Counted from the stretch's first letter, positions 43,996 to 53,649 are shown. The stretch is 64,000 nt of DNA from an uncultured Clostridium sp. (GCA_947571115.1 CANOWW010000009.1:1-64000), one strand, 5' to 3'. The notes: a model not told the origin generated them from the sequence alone. Translations and numbers: made by a program.

Positions 43996-44121
43996 ATGTA
44001 TCATAATATCTATCAATTTTAAAGTGATTTGTGGGGACCGTTCAAAAATTATCAAAATCTTTGATTTTGTTATAATTTTTAGAATGGGGAAAACGGAAAA
44101 ATTATAAATATTATGATACAT
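43996..44121. repeat. 126-bp imperfect palindrome with perfect 14-bp terminal inverted repeats
   Basis: ATGTATCATAATAT (43996-44009) is repeated inverted at 44108-44121. An inner pair of arms, AAAAATTATCAAAATC and its near-complement around a TTT loop, and a CCGTT/AACGG pair make almost the whole unit self-complementary. It lies between the purM stop and the tsaC gene. Its length and ATGTATCA ends resemble those of the 15025-15146 element. Confidence 0.65.
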
Positions 44122-44124
44122 CAT

Positions 44125-45168
44125 TTACATCAAATGAATTTCCTTATTTCCTTCCACAACTTCGCCTATTAAATAAGCTTCTTCGCCGCAATCTTTCAAG
44201 ATTTGCAAAGACTGTTCCACTTGCGTCTCTGGCACGATAATTGCCATACCAATTCCCATATTAAACGTGTTGTACATATCATGTGTTGGAATATCGCCCA
44301 CTTTTTGCATTAATTGGAAAATTTTTGGTATTGGATACGCATCTTTTTTGATATTTAGCGCTACTTTTCCATTTAACATACGAGGCATATTCTCATAAAA
44401 ACCGCCACCTGTAATATGCGAAATTCCTTTTACATTCACTTTAGAAATTAGCTCCAAAGCTGGTTTTACATAAATCTTCGTTGGTGTCAGCAAACATTCT
44501 CCTAAACTCATACCCAATTCTTCTTGGTATTGATTTAGGGCATTTTCGTCTGTTCCAATGTGAAATAACTTACGAATTAGAGAAAAACCATTAGAATGCA
44601 CACCACTTGAAGCAAGCCCAATTACTTTATCTCCAACTTCAATATTCTCACTGTTAATCATTTTTTCTTTGTCGACCATGCCAACTGCAAAACCTGCTAA
44701 ATCGTATTCATTCTCTGCATACATACCTGGCATTTCCGCTGTCTCGCCACCCACTAAGGCGCAGCCTGCTTGTCTACAACCATTTGCCACGCCACTGACA
44801 ATGCTTGCTACCATTTCAGGAATGTTCTTCCAAAGTGACATATAGTCCAAGAAAAACAATGGTTTTGCGCCACAGCACACAATATCGTTCACACACATAG
44901 CCACACAATCTTGCCCAATGGTATCATGTTTGTTCATTAAAAAAGCTAATTTCAATTTGGTACCAACTCCGTCTGTTCCAGATACCAAAATTGGTTCTTT
45001 CATACCACTTAAATTCGGTGCAAAAAGCCCACCAAAACCACCAATATCACCTATAACCCCCTCATTATATGTACTTTGAATTGATTTTTTCATGAGTTCC
45101 ACAGACTTGTAACCAGCCGTTACGTCCACACCAGCATTTTTATAACTTTCGCTAAAACTTTTTTCCAT
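44125..45168 (-). CDS. purM: phosphoribosylformylglycinamidine cyclo-ligase (AIR synthetase)
   Basis: PurM closes the imidazole ring to give AIR, directly after PurL in de novo purine synthesis. The 347-residue protein shows YKNAGVDVTAGYKSVELMK, the ATP-site VSGTDGVGTKLKLAF, ALVGGETAEMPGMY and HITGGGFYENMPRML. It stands alone rather than in a pur operon. Its 3' end adjoins the 126-bp palindrome, which could act as its terminator. Confidence 0.97.
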   Translation of the reverse strand: MEKSFSESYKNAGVDVTAGYKSVELMKKSIQSTYNEGVIGDIGGFGGLFAPNLSGMKEPILVSGTDGVGTKLKLAFLMNKHDTIGQDCVAMCVNDIVCCGAKPLFFLDYMSLWKNIPEMVASIVSGVANGCRQAGCALVGGETAEMPGMYAENEYDLAGFAVGMVDKEKMINSENIEVGDKVIGLASSGVHSNGFSLIRKLFHIGTDENALNQYQEELGMSLGECLLTPTKIYVKPALELISKVNVKGISHITGGGFYENMPRMLNGKVALNIKKDAYPIPKIFQLMQKVGDIPTHDMYNTFNMGIGMAIIVPETQVEQSLQILKDCGEEAYLIGEVVEGNKEIHLM

Positions 45169-45272
45169 TTTTTACTCTCCTTTAAATTGATAGCTCTAGT
45201 ATATCATATCTAAACAAATTTTACCATACCTTTTTACAAAAAATAAACATTTGGGGATAAAATCATTGTTTT

Positions 45273-45965
45273 TTATTTCCTCTTCATTGCCTTCAAAATT
45301 TCTTTTTGCTCTTTATCAATTCGATAAGATTCACGCATTTTTTGCAACGCCTTGTTAAATGTAAATTTATCTAAATGATTTTGCCCTTTTAAATAATTCA
45401 TTGCTTTTTCATTGAACTTGATTCCAATTTCTGCTAAGCACCACGCTACTGCCATTTTGACATAATAACCTTCATGCTTTACTCTGTCTAATCTTTCCAA
45501 AACTCGATCAACATATTCTTCTGTAATGTAATAATCCAACATCATAATCACTGCAAAACGCACCTCAAATTCTTGATTTGATTGCAGATACGGCTCCAGA
45601 AAATCCCAAACTTTTGGCAAATCTTGTGGCTTGATTTTAAGCGTCGGACAAAACGTATCACAAATCGCCCAGCTATCTATTTGGGGTACAAACCATTTTA
45701 CATATTCTAACTTTTCGTCTATTTCTAATTTTCTATAAGCAATTACCAACCCCTGCAAAAGCACTTCTTCAAAACCAGTGCCGTCTGCTTGTTTTAGAAA
45801 TTCATTCCAATTGTCTTGTTTAGCAATTTTCTGTGCCAACTTTCGCAACTGTGGCACACGCACTCCTAACATTTTTCTTTGGGTATCTGGACATAATTTT
45901 TGATTAAATTGTGCATAGTTTTCATCTGCCAAATTTCGCAATTCTTGTCTTATTTCGTTTATCAT
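45273..45965 (-). CDS. AlkD-type DNA alkylation repair protein
   Basis: A 230-residue HEAT-like-repeat protein of the AlkC/AlkD family, DNA glycosylases that remove alkylated bases. It shows LGVRVPQLRKLAQKIAK, TGFEEVLLQGLVIAYRKL, VPQIDSWAICDTFCPTLK (the Trp/Asp region of the AlkD active site) and FEVRFAVIMMLDYYI with HEGYYVKMAVAWCLAEI. Short single-gene unit divergent from the 46085 gene. Good family assignment; actual glycosylase activity not shown. Confidence 0.88.
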   Translation of the reverse strand: MINEIRQELRNLADENYAQFNQKLCPDTQRKMLGVRVPQLRKLAQKIAKQDNWNEFLKQADGTGFEEVLLQGLVIAYRKLEIDEKLEYVKWFVPQIDSWAICDTFCPTLKIKPQDLPKVWDFLEPYLQSNQEFEVRFAVIMMLDYYITEEYVDRVLERLDRVKHEGYYVKMAVAWCLAEIGIKFNEKAMNYLKGQNHLDKFTFNKALQKMRESYRIDKEQKEILKAMKRK

Positions 45966-46004
45966 TCTTTACTTTCTCCTTTGCCTTATCATACAATATC
46001 TTAC

Positions 46005-46033
46005 TTGAAATTTCAAGTCTTTTGTGGTATAAT
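46005..46033 (+). promoter_or_regulatory. promoter of the 46085 gene
   Basis: TTGAAA (46005-46010), 17 bases, TATAAT (46028-46033), preceded by TGG as in the promoters at 91 and 55916. Confidence 0.8.
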
Positions 46034-46084
46034 AAAGATATGAAAAAATTTTGAAAAATTAAATTAAGAAAGGAGTTTTCTTTT

Positions 46085-46282
46085 ATGTTAAAGCGGATTT
46101 GGAAATTTTTTCACAAAAAAAGCATTGAGGAAATAGATATTGATTGGGAAGATGATATATATTGGAATGCTTTTCGTCCAACTCTATGGGAAATTATTCT
46201 TCATAAACTCTCTATCATCCTTTTGATCTTTTATATCTTTTTTGTTATTATACTGTTTATCTTTATAAAATCTTTCTTCTGA
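46085..46282 (+). CDS. small membrane protein, 65 aa
   Basis: A short protein with a basic then acidic cytosolic part (KKSIEEIDIDWEDDIYW) and one C-terminal membrane helix (LSIILLIFYIFFVIILFIFI). The start ATG 46085 follows AAAGGAG. Own promoter (46005-46033) and terminator (46305-46322) show a single-gene unit. The family is not recognised; tail-anchored topology is likely. Confidence 0.7.
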   Translation: MLKRIWKFFHKKSIEEIDIDWEDDIYWNAFRPTLWEIILHKLSIILLIFYIFFVIILFIFIKSFF

Positions 46283-46304
46283 TATGTTATTCCAAATCTA
46301 AAAA

Positions 46305-46322
46305 AGGCGCGACTTCGCGCCT
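46305..46322. terminator. bidirectional terminator between the 46085 gene and the transporter operon
   Basis: AGGCGCG (46305-46311) and CGCGCCT (46316-46322) form a GC-rich stem with ACTT loop, flanked by A-run and T-run on both sides. Confidence 0.85.
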
Positions 46323-46328
46323 ATCTTG

Positions 46329-47465
46329 TTATTTTTTTACCAATACATTAATCCCTAAACTTGAAAAAATCGACAAAATAAAAATTACATAAAATACGTT
46401 GCTGCCCACAAAATAACTCATTATACTAAGTCCTGAAAAAACAAAAAATTCTGTAAAACACAAGCTCATTTGCCCTACTGTGGACAATAGCGAATTATCT
46501 TCCTTGGCTAATTTTATCTTATTTTGCAAAGACGTTTGCACAGTCGTTTCATACACTTTTTCAAAATTGTCACTCAGCATTTTGTTAAACGAAATCCATA
46601 TTTTATCTCTTACAAATAAAAATACAGCCGTTATCATGACTTTAATGAGAGTTACAAAATTGTTTGTTTTTTGAGTATCTTTATCGGTTAGTCTTCCTAC
46701 TAACACGACGGTTATCATTTGAAACATTAGCGAAATCGTCACAACTGTGCCAAACGCTACAAAGTCCTGCAAAACGAGATACAGATACAAAGGCACAAAT
46801 AATCTTTCTATAATATGACTGGTTCGCAAACAAAATATTAATTCGTAGCTATCGATGTGTTTAAAGACGTATTTTATGGTTTCTTGAAAGACATGTCGGT
46901 TCTCGATTTTTGGTTTATAATCTACAACTGCTGTGCATAAGTAATCTAGCAAAAAGAAAATCGAAATAATGAGAAGCAGCAAAGTTTGATTGTTTGTCAC
47001 AACGCCCCAAGTTACAAATATGCTAGCAAATGCTTGTCCACAAATTCTGGCAATGTTTCGCATGCTATTGTATCTGCCACGATGCTCGTTTTCGACATAT
47101 TTGCTAGAAACAGCGTCTGCAATTGGGTTCGATAGTGCTCCCGGTAAACTCATTACAAAAACAAATATCAGCAAATTATTTTGTGCCCCATTTTGTATCA
47201 TATAAACACCTGCTATTCTTAACATATTCGCCAATATGGCGCAACTTGCAATGCCATATTTTGAGGCAACTTTTAAAAATAAAGGCGAACATAAACCCAT
47301 GAGGCCGAAGCGCAAACCATAAATCAAAAGTATTTCATATAACGGCATTCCGTTTTTATAGAGCATAACTGTGCCAAATATGTCTATAAACGAGTTGGCA
47401 AATATATAGAAAAATTTGGTTAAATAGAGCCATTTGTATTCTCTTTTGTAAAAATATTCTTTCAC
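46329..47465 (-). CDS. MFS-type transporter, 378 aa
   Basis: A polytopic membrane protein with about 10-12 hydrophobic segments and MFS-like loops (SSKYVENEHRGRYNSMRNIARICGQAFASI). It is the last gene of the 46-53.6 kb operon and overlaps the second MFS gene by four bases; both probably arose by duplication and may act together or on the same molecule. Substrate unknown; with two ABC half-transporters and an ATP-grasp gene in the same operon, export of a peptide-like product is one possibility. Confidence 0.82.
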   Translation of the reverse strand: MKEYFYKREYKWLYLTKFFYIFANSFIDIFGTVMLYKNGMPLYEILLIYGLRFGLMGLCSPLFLKVASKYGIASCAILANMLRIAGVYMIQNGAQNNLLIFVFVMSLPGALSNPIADAVSSKYVENEHRGRYNSMRNIARICGQAFASIFVTWGVVTNNQTLLLLIISIFFLLDYLCTAVVDYKPKIENRHVFQETIKYVFKHIDSYELIFCLRTSHIIERLFVPLYLYLVLQDFVAFGTVVTISLMFQMITVVLVGRLTDKDTQKTNNFVTLIKVMITAVFLFVRDKIWISFNKMLSDNFEKVYETTVQTSLQNKIKLAKEDNSLLSTVGQMSLCFTEFFVFSGLSIMSYFVGSNVFYVIFILSIFSSLGINVLVKK

Positions 47466-48755
47466 TTCAACTCAGCCTCTTTCTCCTCAAATTCAATATC
47501 TTCTTTTCGATATTCTTCTGGCTTTAAACCAAATCGTGTTCGCATATAGTCCAAAATCAAAATCATAACAGCAAACGACGCTAGTCCAAAAACTAAAAAT
47601 GCGTCTCTAATATTGATAACATCTACTAACCAACCACCTATCATAGCAATGATGCTTGCTGTAATGCCGCCAATGAATTCATACGCAAATGTAATTTTAT
47701 TGCGCATTTGTGGCTCACTAAAATTCTTCAAATATTTATATTCTAATATGTACCAATTCGCAGTTACAATTCTAGCCATTCCATACAAGAATAAAATCAT
47801 TGGTAAAACTATGTTTCCAGTAAACTGCGTCACGCAAAATCCCACTATCACATAACTCACAATATAGGTGATTGACAAAAAAGTTAGCACTCGATTTTTA
47901 AATTTCTTTTCTAAAGTTTTTAGGAAAGCAACCGAAAGTCCCCCGATAAAAGTTAAAATGGCAAAAATCATGGAGAATTGTTCCTCCGAAACTCCCATAT
48001 CCACTAGCAAATCGCCTTTGTACGTGTCGTACACTGTGATAATACCATAAAAAACGGCGCCAAATAAAATATACGATTTCATTCTTCTTGAGCGTACAAT
48101 AAATTTCATGGATCCCTTTAAGTCTTTTGCATATTCTTTGACTGTCTTCGCAAATTTCCCTTTTTCCAAATTTTCAGGCTCATAAATTTCTTTGAAAAAT
48201 AGAGAAACAATGGTTGCCAAAATAGCAAATCCCAAACAAATATAAATTGGTAAACATTGGTTGACTACAAACAAATAACCAGCAGTCAAAGAAGCAATTC
48301 CATCTAATAAATAATAAAACGTTCCGCCCTTGGGCATCTATTTTTTCGTATAAGCCGTCCCCGCCTTTTGTCGCAACTGAATCGTACAATAAATTAGAAT
48401 CTGTCATAGATTTGATGCTATAACCAAGGGCACAAATGAGCATCGCCACTAATATGCTCAGCATTCCTTGACAAAATAATAAAATGACAAGATGCAAAGC
48501 CACGAAAAGATTAGCTGCAATCATGCTTTTTCGCTTTCCAAAAATATCAGAAACCGCAACTGCTGGCACAAATGTTACCACTTTGAAAAACACAAATGCT
48601 CCACTAATAATTAGAAATTCTGTGGCAGTAATTCCCTTTGTTATCGTAAAAAACAAAAACTCAATGGAATTGTAAAATAACAAATCCCAGGAAAGCATTT
48701 TATAAATTGGATATAATTTTGCATTTCTTCTTCTGGCTTGACTTATTGTATTCAT
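47462..48755 (-). CDS. MFS-type transporter, interrupted by a +1 frameshift
   Basis: The N-terminal half (MNTISQARRRNAKLYPIYKML to GGDGLYEKIDAQG) and the C-terminal half (GGTFYYLLDGIASLTAGYLF to the stop at 47462) are in different frames. Skipping the C of an in-frame CGG at 48324-48326 joins them as KIDAQGGTFYYLLDG, giving one 430-residue 12-helix protein at the normal MFS loop between helices 4 and 5. Without the shift the reading frame degenerates into RNVLLFIRWNCFF and so on. ATG 48755 has GGAGGG. Same operon as the frameshifted ABC gene. Confidence 0.84.
48322..48326 (-). other. +1 frameshift site CGGAA in the MFS gene
   Basis: Zero frame CAA-GGG-CGG-AAC. The transmembrane sequence resumes if the C (48326) is skipped and GGA-ACG is read. 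Confidence 0.7.
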
Positions 48756-48767
48756 TTTTACCCTCCT

Positions 48768-50459
48768 TTACGCATTGACTAATTTGTAATATTCGCCCTG
48801 TTTTTGCATTAACTCTTCATGATTTCCTGCTTCGATAATTTTGCCGTCTTGCATAAATAAAATTTTATCACAATTTTTAATGGTAGACAAACGATGAGCG
48901 ATAATAAAACTAATTTTATTTTTCGTAATTTCTTCAGTCGCTTTTCTCACAAGCATTTCAGACTTATAACTAAGAGAGGATGTCGCTTCATCCAAAATAA
49001 TGATATCTGGATTTTCAACCATAACGCGCGCAAACCCCAACATTTGCTTTTCGCCATTGGAAAACAAATCTGTCTCGTTGTCAATCACTGTCTCATAGCC
49101 ATTTTCAAACTGCATAATCTTCTCATGTAAATTTAATTTTTGGCAAATTTCCATAATTTGCTCTTTTGAAATTTCTTTTTTCGCATAATTAATATTTTCT
49201 AAAATCGTCCCTTCAAAAATGACGACTTTTTGCATAATATAGCCAATTTTGTCGCGCAGGCTTTGCAAGCTATATTCTTTGTAATTTCTTCCATTAATTA
49301 AAATTTTCCCTTCCTGTAAATCATAAAAACGGCAAAGCAAATTTACAAAACTTGTTTTTCCGCTTCCCGTCCTGCCAATCAAAGCCACTTTTTCATTTTG
49401 GTTTACTGAAAGCGAAATCCCTTTTAACACTTTTTGATTTTCGTTATAGGAAAAATGAATATTATCAAACTCAATCGTTTTAACAGCTGGCAACTCGTCC
49501 CCTGTTTCCCAATTTTCTTCTTGTTTTTCCAAAATTTCCAACACTTTTTGGTACGAAATACGGCTAATATTGCGATACTGAAAACCTTCTATTACCCATC
49601 TCGCATATATCTTAGGCGACGAAATATAGCGTGCCAAGACAATCAAGGCCCCATAGGAAACCATACCTTTTACAATCCCAATTCCGCCCATTAATATCGT
49701 CACAACCAGCACAAATGAAATAATATATTCATAAACGCATGTATAAATTCGGATATTTTTTTCGAGCTGATTAACAATATTTTCATAATTTTTAAGCAAA
49801 TTTTTCAACTCGCTAATCCTTTGGCTCTGCGCATTTAAAGATTTTATCGTCTCAAAACCATTGATTTGCTCATTGGAAAAATTCAAAATTTCGCCATTGA
49901 TTTTCCTTTTGTGTTCCATAAAACGAAGAGACCTTTTTTGAAACCCAAAAGCAACCACAAATCCAATGGCATAAATCAACAATGTCACACAAATAATCGG
50001 AACATTCAAATACATCAAAACCGCTAAACACCCGACCAATCTCAAAAGTCCGCCAGTATAAGAACGGTCAATTCCCCACGTCCAGTAACGTGCAATTTCT
50101 TTTGTGTCATTCAACATATTTTCCAAAATGCCACCTGCGCTTAACTGGTCCATTTCAATTTGTTTCATATTTTGCAATTTAACAAAAATTTTCTCGCGAT
50201 AATCTGCTTCCATGTTTCTTTGCAAATTATTATCTGAAAAATCTTCGTAAAAAGTCGCCACTGCTCTTATTACATTGACAATCACATAGGAAATCCCTAA
50301 CTTAATAATCAGTTTGAGGTCCCCACTTGGAATGGCAAATTCCACCATAACAATCATAAACGCAATAAAAACGACTACCATAACGCTGGTAAGCGTCCTT
50401 CCCAGACTTGCATGAAATGCCAATTTTTTATATTCATTCCATATTTTTCTAAACATCAT
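48768..50459 (-). CDS. ABC transporter, fused permease and ATPase (half-transporter)
   Basis: A 563-residue ABC exporter half: a six-helix membrane domain (to about residue 320), then an ATPase with Walker A GRTGSGKT, a Q-loop at YIMQKVVIFEGT, a degenerate signature FSNGEKQMLGFAR in place of LSGGQ, Walker B IIILDEATSSLS and the H-loop IAHRLST. The altered signature suggests this subunit forms the weaker of two ATP sites in a heterodimer with the neighbouring gene (50456-52220), which keeps LSGGQ. Overlaps that gene by four bases. Confidence 0.92.
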   Translation of the reverse strand: MMFRKIWNEYKKLAFHASLGRTLTSVMVVVFIAFMIVMVEFAIPSGDLKLIIKLGISYVIVNVIRAVATFYEDFSDNNLQRNMEADYREKIFVKLQNMKQIEMDQLSAGGILENMLNDTKEIARYWTWGIDRSYTGGLLRLVGCLAVLMYLNVPIICVTLLIYAIGFVVAFGFQKRSLRFMEHKRKINGEILNFSNEQINGFETIKSLNAQSQRISELKNLLKNYENIVNQLEKNIRIYTCVYEYIISFVLVVTILMGGIGIVKGMVSYGALIVLARYISSPKIYARWVIEGFQYRNISRISYQKVLEILEKQEENWETGDELPAVKTIEFDNIHFSYNENQKVLKGISLSVNQNEKVALIGRTGSGKTSFVNLLCRFYDLQEGKILINGRNYKEYSLQSLRDKIGYIMQKVVIFEGTILENINYAKKEISKEQIMEICQKLNLHEKIMQFENGYETVIDNETDLFSNGEKQMLGFARVMVENPDIIILDEATSSLSYKSEMLVRKATEEITKNKISFIIAHRLSTIKNCDKILFMQDGKIIEAGNHEELMQKQGEYYKLVNA

Positions 50460-52220
50460 ACTTCCTCTTCTAGAATATTATTTTTTCTCATTTCAATCAT
50501 TTGTCGATAGGCTTCGCTGTTTTCCATAAAAAATTTATGTGTATTCATTTCTACTTTTTTGTTATGCAAAAAAAGTACCTTGTGGCAGGCTTGCACCACA
50601 TGAATATCATGCGAAATCAATATCACACCTTTATTCATAGCGACCATATTTTCCAAAATCGTGAGCTTGGTTCTCGTATCTAATTTTGAAAGTGAATCAT
50701 CAAAAATAATAAATTGATTATCTGCCAAAATATTTCTGGTAATGGCCAATCTTTGTTTTTGTCCGCCAGACAAATTTTCTCCACCACTTTCTAACATCGT
50801 GTCTAGCTTATCTTCAAAATTTTGAATATCTTGGTACATGTCAGCTGCCTTCAAAGCCTCTTCCATTTCGCAATCCAACAATTCTTGGTTGGTTATATTG
50901 ATGTTGCCTCGAATGGTATCATGAAATAAATAAGTATCTTGAAGTGTCAAGCCAATATAGTCACGAATACTTGCCAAATTGACATTTTTCAAATTCGTCT
51001 CTCCGACTAAAATATCGCCTTCATATTCATAAAAGCCTAACAGCGTTTTAACAAGAACCGTTTTTCCGTACGCCATTATCGCCAATCACTGCGATGTTTT
51101 GCCCTTGCTCAATTTTTAAATCAATATTTTCTAGCAAGTTATTTTCGCCTAATTTAATATTTACATTTTTGAAAACAATATCGCCTTCTAATTTCTGATA
51201 TTCCTTATTTTGATTTTCTTCTTGCACTTGCATTAAATTCGACAATTTTCGATAAGACACCAAAAATTGATTGACATCTTTTAATTTATCCACCGAATCA
51301 TAAATATAATCTGAAATTTTGGTGGCATACGTCAAAAGCACAGAAACAATCGCTAATGTCATTTGCCCTTGCACCACCATAATTCCGCCAAACAGCAAAA
51401 TAATGGGCTCTTTAAAATTTCGGATTGTATGTGTTCCAATTCCATAAATAACACGATATTTTCCCAGCCTCAAATCTTTTTTGCGATAATCTTCATTGAC
51501 AGCCTTAAAATCTGTAATTTCCACATTTTTTCGATGAAATGCTTTTTGCATTTTGGAATTTTCCACGGCATCTCGTGTTTTCTCGATAATCTGCTTGTTC
51601 GCCTCTAGCGTGTCTTCCACAAGAGGAAGCGAAAATTTGTAATACCAAATCGAAAGCAAAACAATCAAGCCACATAAAACAAATACAAAAATTCCACAAG
51701 CCTGATTTAATTCAAAAATTTGCACTACCGAAAAACTAACAATAAAAATCGTATCCAAAAATAAATTTAACTGGGAATTAAAAAATTCCGAATAAATCAG
51801 AGCATCATTGTTCACTCTTTGAAGCACATCTGAATGATTGATTCCACTAAATTGCATATACTCCAGCTTTGAAATATGCTTCAAAATCATTTGCTTCACA
51901 TTTCGATTTATTCTCAAATTAAATTTGGTACTAATTTTGCTTCTGATATATTTCACGACAAATGCAATCGTGTTTAAAATAACAAGCACAATCACTAAAC
52001 TCACTAATTTCGCAATCACGCTATTTTCAAAAAAGAAGTACGTAATCCACTTTGGAATGACTTCCTCTTTTCGCATCACAACTCCGTCAAGTGCATATTG
52101 AATAAACATCGGTACATAAACATTTAATTTTGAACCAGCAATCGTCAAAATTAAAATCCATAAAATCTGTTCTTTTGTTCCTCTCAAAGTTTCCTTCAAA
52201 AAACTACTTTTTTTCTTCAT
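50456..52220 (-). CDS. ABC transporter permease-ATPase, interrupted by a +1 frameshift in Walker A
   Basis: The first frame (MKKKSSFLKETLRGTKEQI) contains the six-helix membrane domain and the ATPase start, IEQGQNIAVIGDNGV, then goes off frame and stops. The second frame continues GKTVLVKTLLGFYEYEGD, LSGGQKQRLAITRNIL, IIFDDSLSKLD and ILISHD. Skipping one base, the C of in-frame CGG at 51066-51068, gives GDNGVGKTVLVK, a perfect Walker A, and one 587-residue chain. Unshifted, no ATPase would exist. Probably a heterodimer with the 48768 protein. Confidence 0.87.
51064..51068 (-). other. +1 frameshift site CGGAA in the ABC Walker A motif
   Basis: Zero frame GGC-GTA-CGG-AAA-AAC. GTA-(C)-GGA-AAA-ACG yields V-G-K-T. 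The best test case, because Walker A fixes which base is surplus. Confidence 0.75.
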
Positions 52221-52229
52221 TTTCTTATC

Positions 52230-53072
52230 CTATAATTTTATTAAACTTCCCAAATATTTTAGTGCCTCATCTGTCTGTCTTATTCCAATTCCAGCAGCTG
52301 GCGTAAAAGTTAATTCTCCGAAATATATTTTATCCCTTACACAATATAAATCCACTCTTACAAACTTAAAATCTTTTGACAAATTAGCCGCTATTTCTAG
52401 CATTTCATTCAATTTTTTAGGTTTTGAAAACATTTGATTCGTCAAATATTCTGGTTTTAAATAATCCAATTGGTTCCATTCTAAATCATAATAAGCCAAC
52501 TTTAAATCTTTTTGTCTATTCGTACAAACCATTATACATTCTGGCTTTCCATGAAAACAATAAATTTTATAATCTTCTGGCGTATCACCATTTTCTCCTT
52601 CTAAAAATTCTTCACATATAATACATGGTTTTATATATTTATAATGATATTCCAAATGCTTTTTCGCATAATTTCTTTGTAAGGCTTGATTTAATTTTTG
52701 CTTAGCATTTTCTTTATCAAATGAAATTTTATCTGTGCAAATAAAAATACTTCCACAATCATGGTTTGTCTTTAAGACAAACCTTTCTGGTAATTTAGCA
52801 AAATCAATTTCTTCTGCCTGCTTATACACACCATATAGTCGAAGCAGATTTTCTTCATAGCCTTTTTCTTTAATGTAATTCCTAACTAAAAATTTATCTG
52901 TTAAATTAGCCTCTTTCCTGCCAATTTCTTTTACCATAAGATATTGAATTTTTTGATTAAAATCTCGCGGATTTTTCAAATCTAACTCTTTATTCATTCT
53001 ATACTGATAATATATTTTGTGTGCTATTGACTTTGGATAAAACCATAACTTTCTCATATTTATTTTCTTCAT
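52230..53072 (-). CDS. TupA-like ATP-grasp protein
   Basis: A 280-residue ATP-grasp-fold protein of the TupA-like group, named after a teichuronopeptide synthesis protein. Visible are the entry LDLKNPRDFNQKIQYLM, the lid region LPERFVLKTNHDCGSIFIC, and the Mg/ATP-binding C-terminal part FVRVDLYCVRDKIYFGELTFTPAAGI. Members are thought to form amide or acyl links in cell-surface polymers. It follows the P-loop kinase-like gene with four bases overlap and precedes the ABC exporters in one operon, suggesting synthesis and export of the same product. Confidence 0.85.
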   Translation of the reverse strand: MKKINMRKLWFYPKSIAHKIYYQYRMNKELDLKNPRDFNQKIQYLMVKEIGRKEANLTDKFLVRNYIKEKGYEENLLRLYGVYKQAEEIDFAKLPERFVLKTNHDCGSIFICTDKISFDKENAKQKLNQALQRNYAKKHLEYHYKYIKPCIICEEFLEGENGDTPEDYKIYCFHGKPECIMVCTNRQKDLKLAYYDLEWNQLDYLKPEYLTNQMFSKPKKLNEMLEIAANLSKDFKFVRVDLYCVRDKIYFGELTFTPAAGIGIRQTDEALKYLGSLIKL

Positions 53073-53632
53073 TCTTTTTCCCTCACAATATTCTGAACAA
53101 ATTCCTCAATTACTTGATTTCTATCAAAACTCGTATTCAAAAATGGCAATTGATATTTCTCACATTCTGCCCTCAAAAACTGACTTTCTTCAATCAATCG
53201 TTCACATTTTTCTTTTAACTCACGATCTAACTTTTGACTGTCCTCTTGTCTTTGTTCAAATCTTCTCATTTGACAAAATTTTTCTTCCACAGAAATATCT
53301 GGAAAACCGACAAAACAGATATCACAAATATTTTGATTGATGTATTTCACATAATCCTCTGGCGCCAAATGATAGGTATCAATCAACAATCGATTTTCCT
53401 TACTATCTTCTAGCATTGCATTCAAAAATGGCGCAAAATTTCTGCTCACATTGGTAAATTTGTCAGCATGCGTAATTCCAAGCTCCGGAAAACGTTTCTG
53501 AAATACTCTGACAATATTATCCATTGGCATATAAATACAATCTTGCTTCTCCGCTATCTTTTTACAAATCGTTGTCTTTCCTCCTCTTGATATCCCAGCT
53601 ATCATCAAATGTTTTTTCATTTTTTCCCTCAC
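53069..53632 (-). CDS. P-loop kinase-like protein, 187 aa
   Basis: The N-terminal Walker A is AGISRGGKTTICKKIA; a shikimate/adenylate-kinase-like core with SNV(T/S)RN-type acceptor and LLIDTYHLAPEDYV follows, then a helical basic region (LDRELKEKCERLIEESQFLRAECEKY) that could be a lid. It resembles small kinases and AAA_33-type ATPases; the phosphate acceptor is unknown. First gene of the 46.3-53.6 kb operon, with a promoter at 53650-53677. Confidence 0.78.
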   Translation of the reverse strand: MREKMKKHLMIAGISRGGKTTICKKIAEKQDCIYMPMDNIVRVFQKRFPELGITHADKFTNVSRNFAPFLNAMLEDSKENRLLIDTYHLAPEDYVKYINQNICDICFVGFPDISVEEKFCQMRRFEQRQEDSQKLDRELKEKCERLIEESQFLRAECEKYQLPFLNTSFDRNQVIEEFVQNIVREKE

Positions 53633-53649
53633 TTTTTAACTTCAAATTT

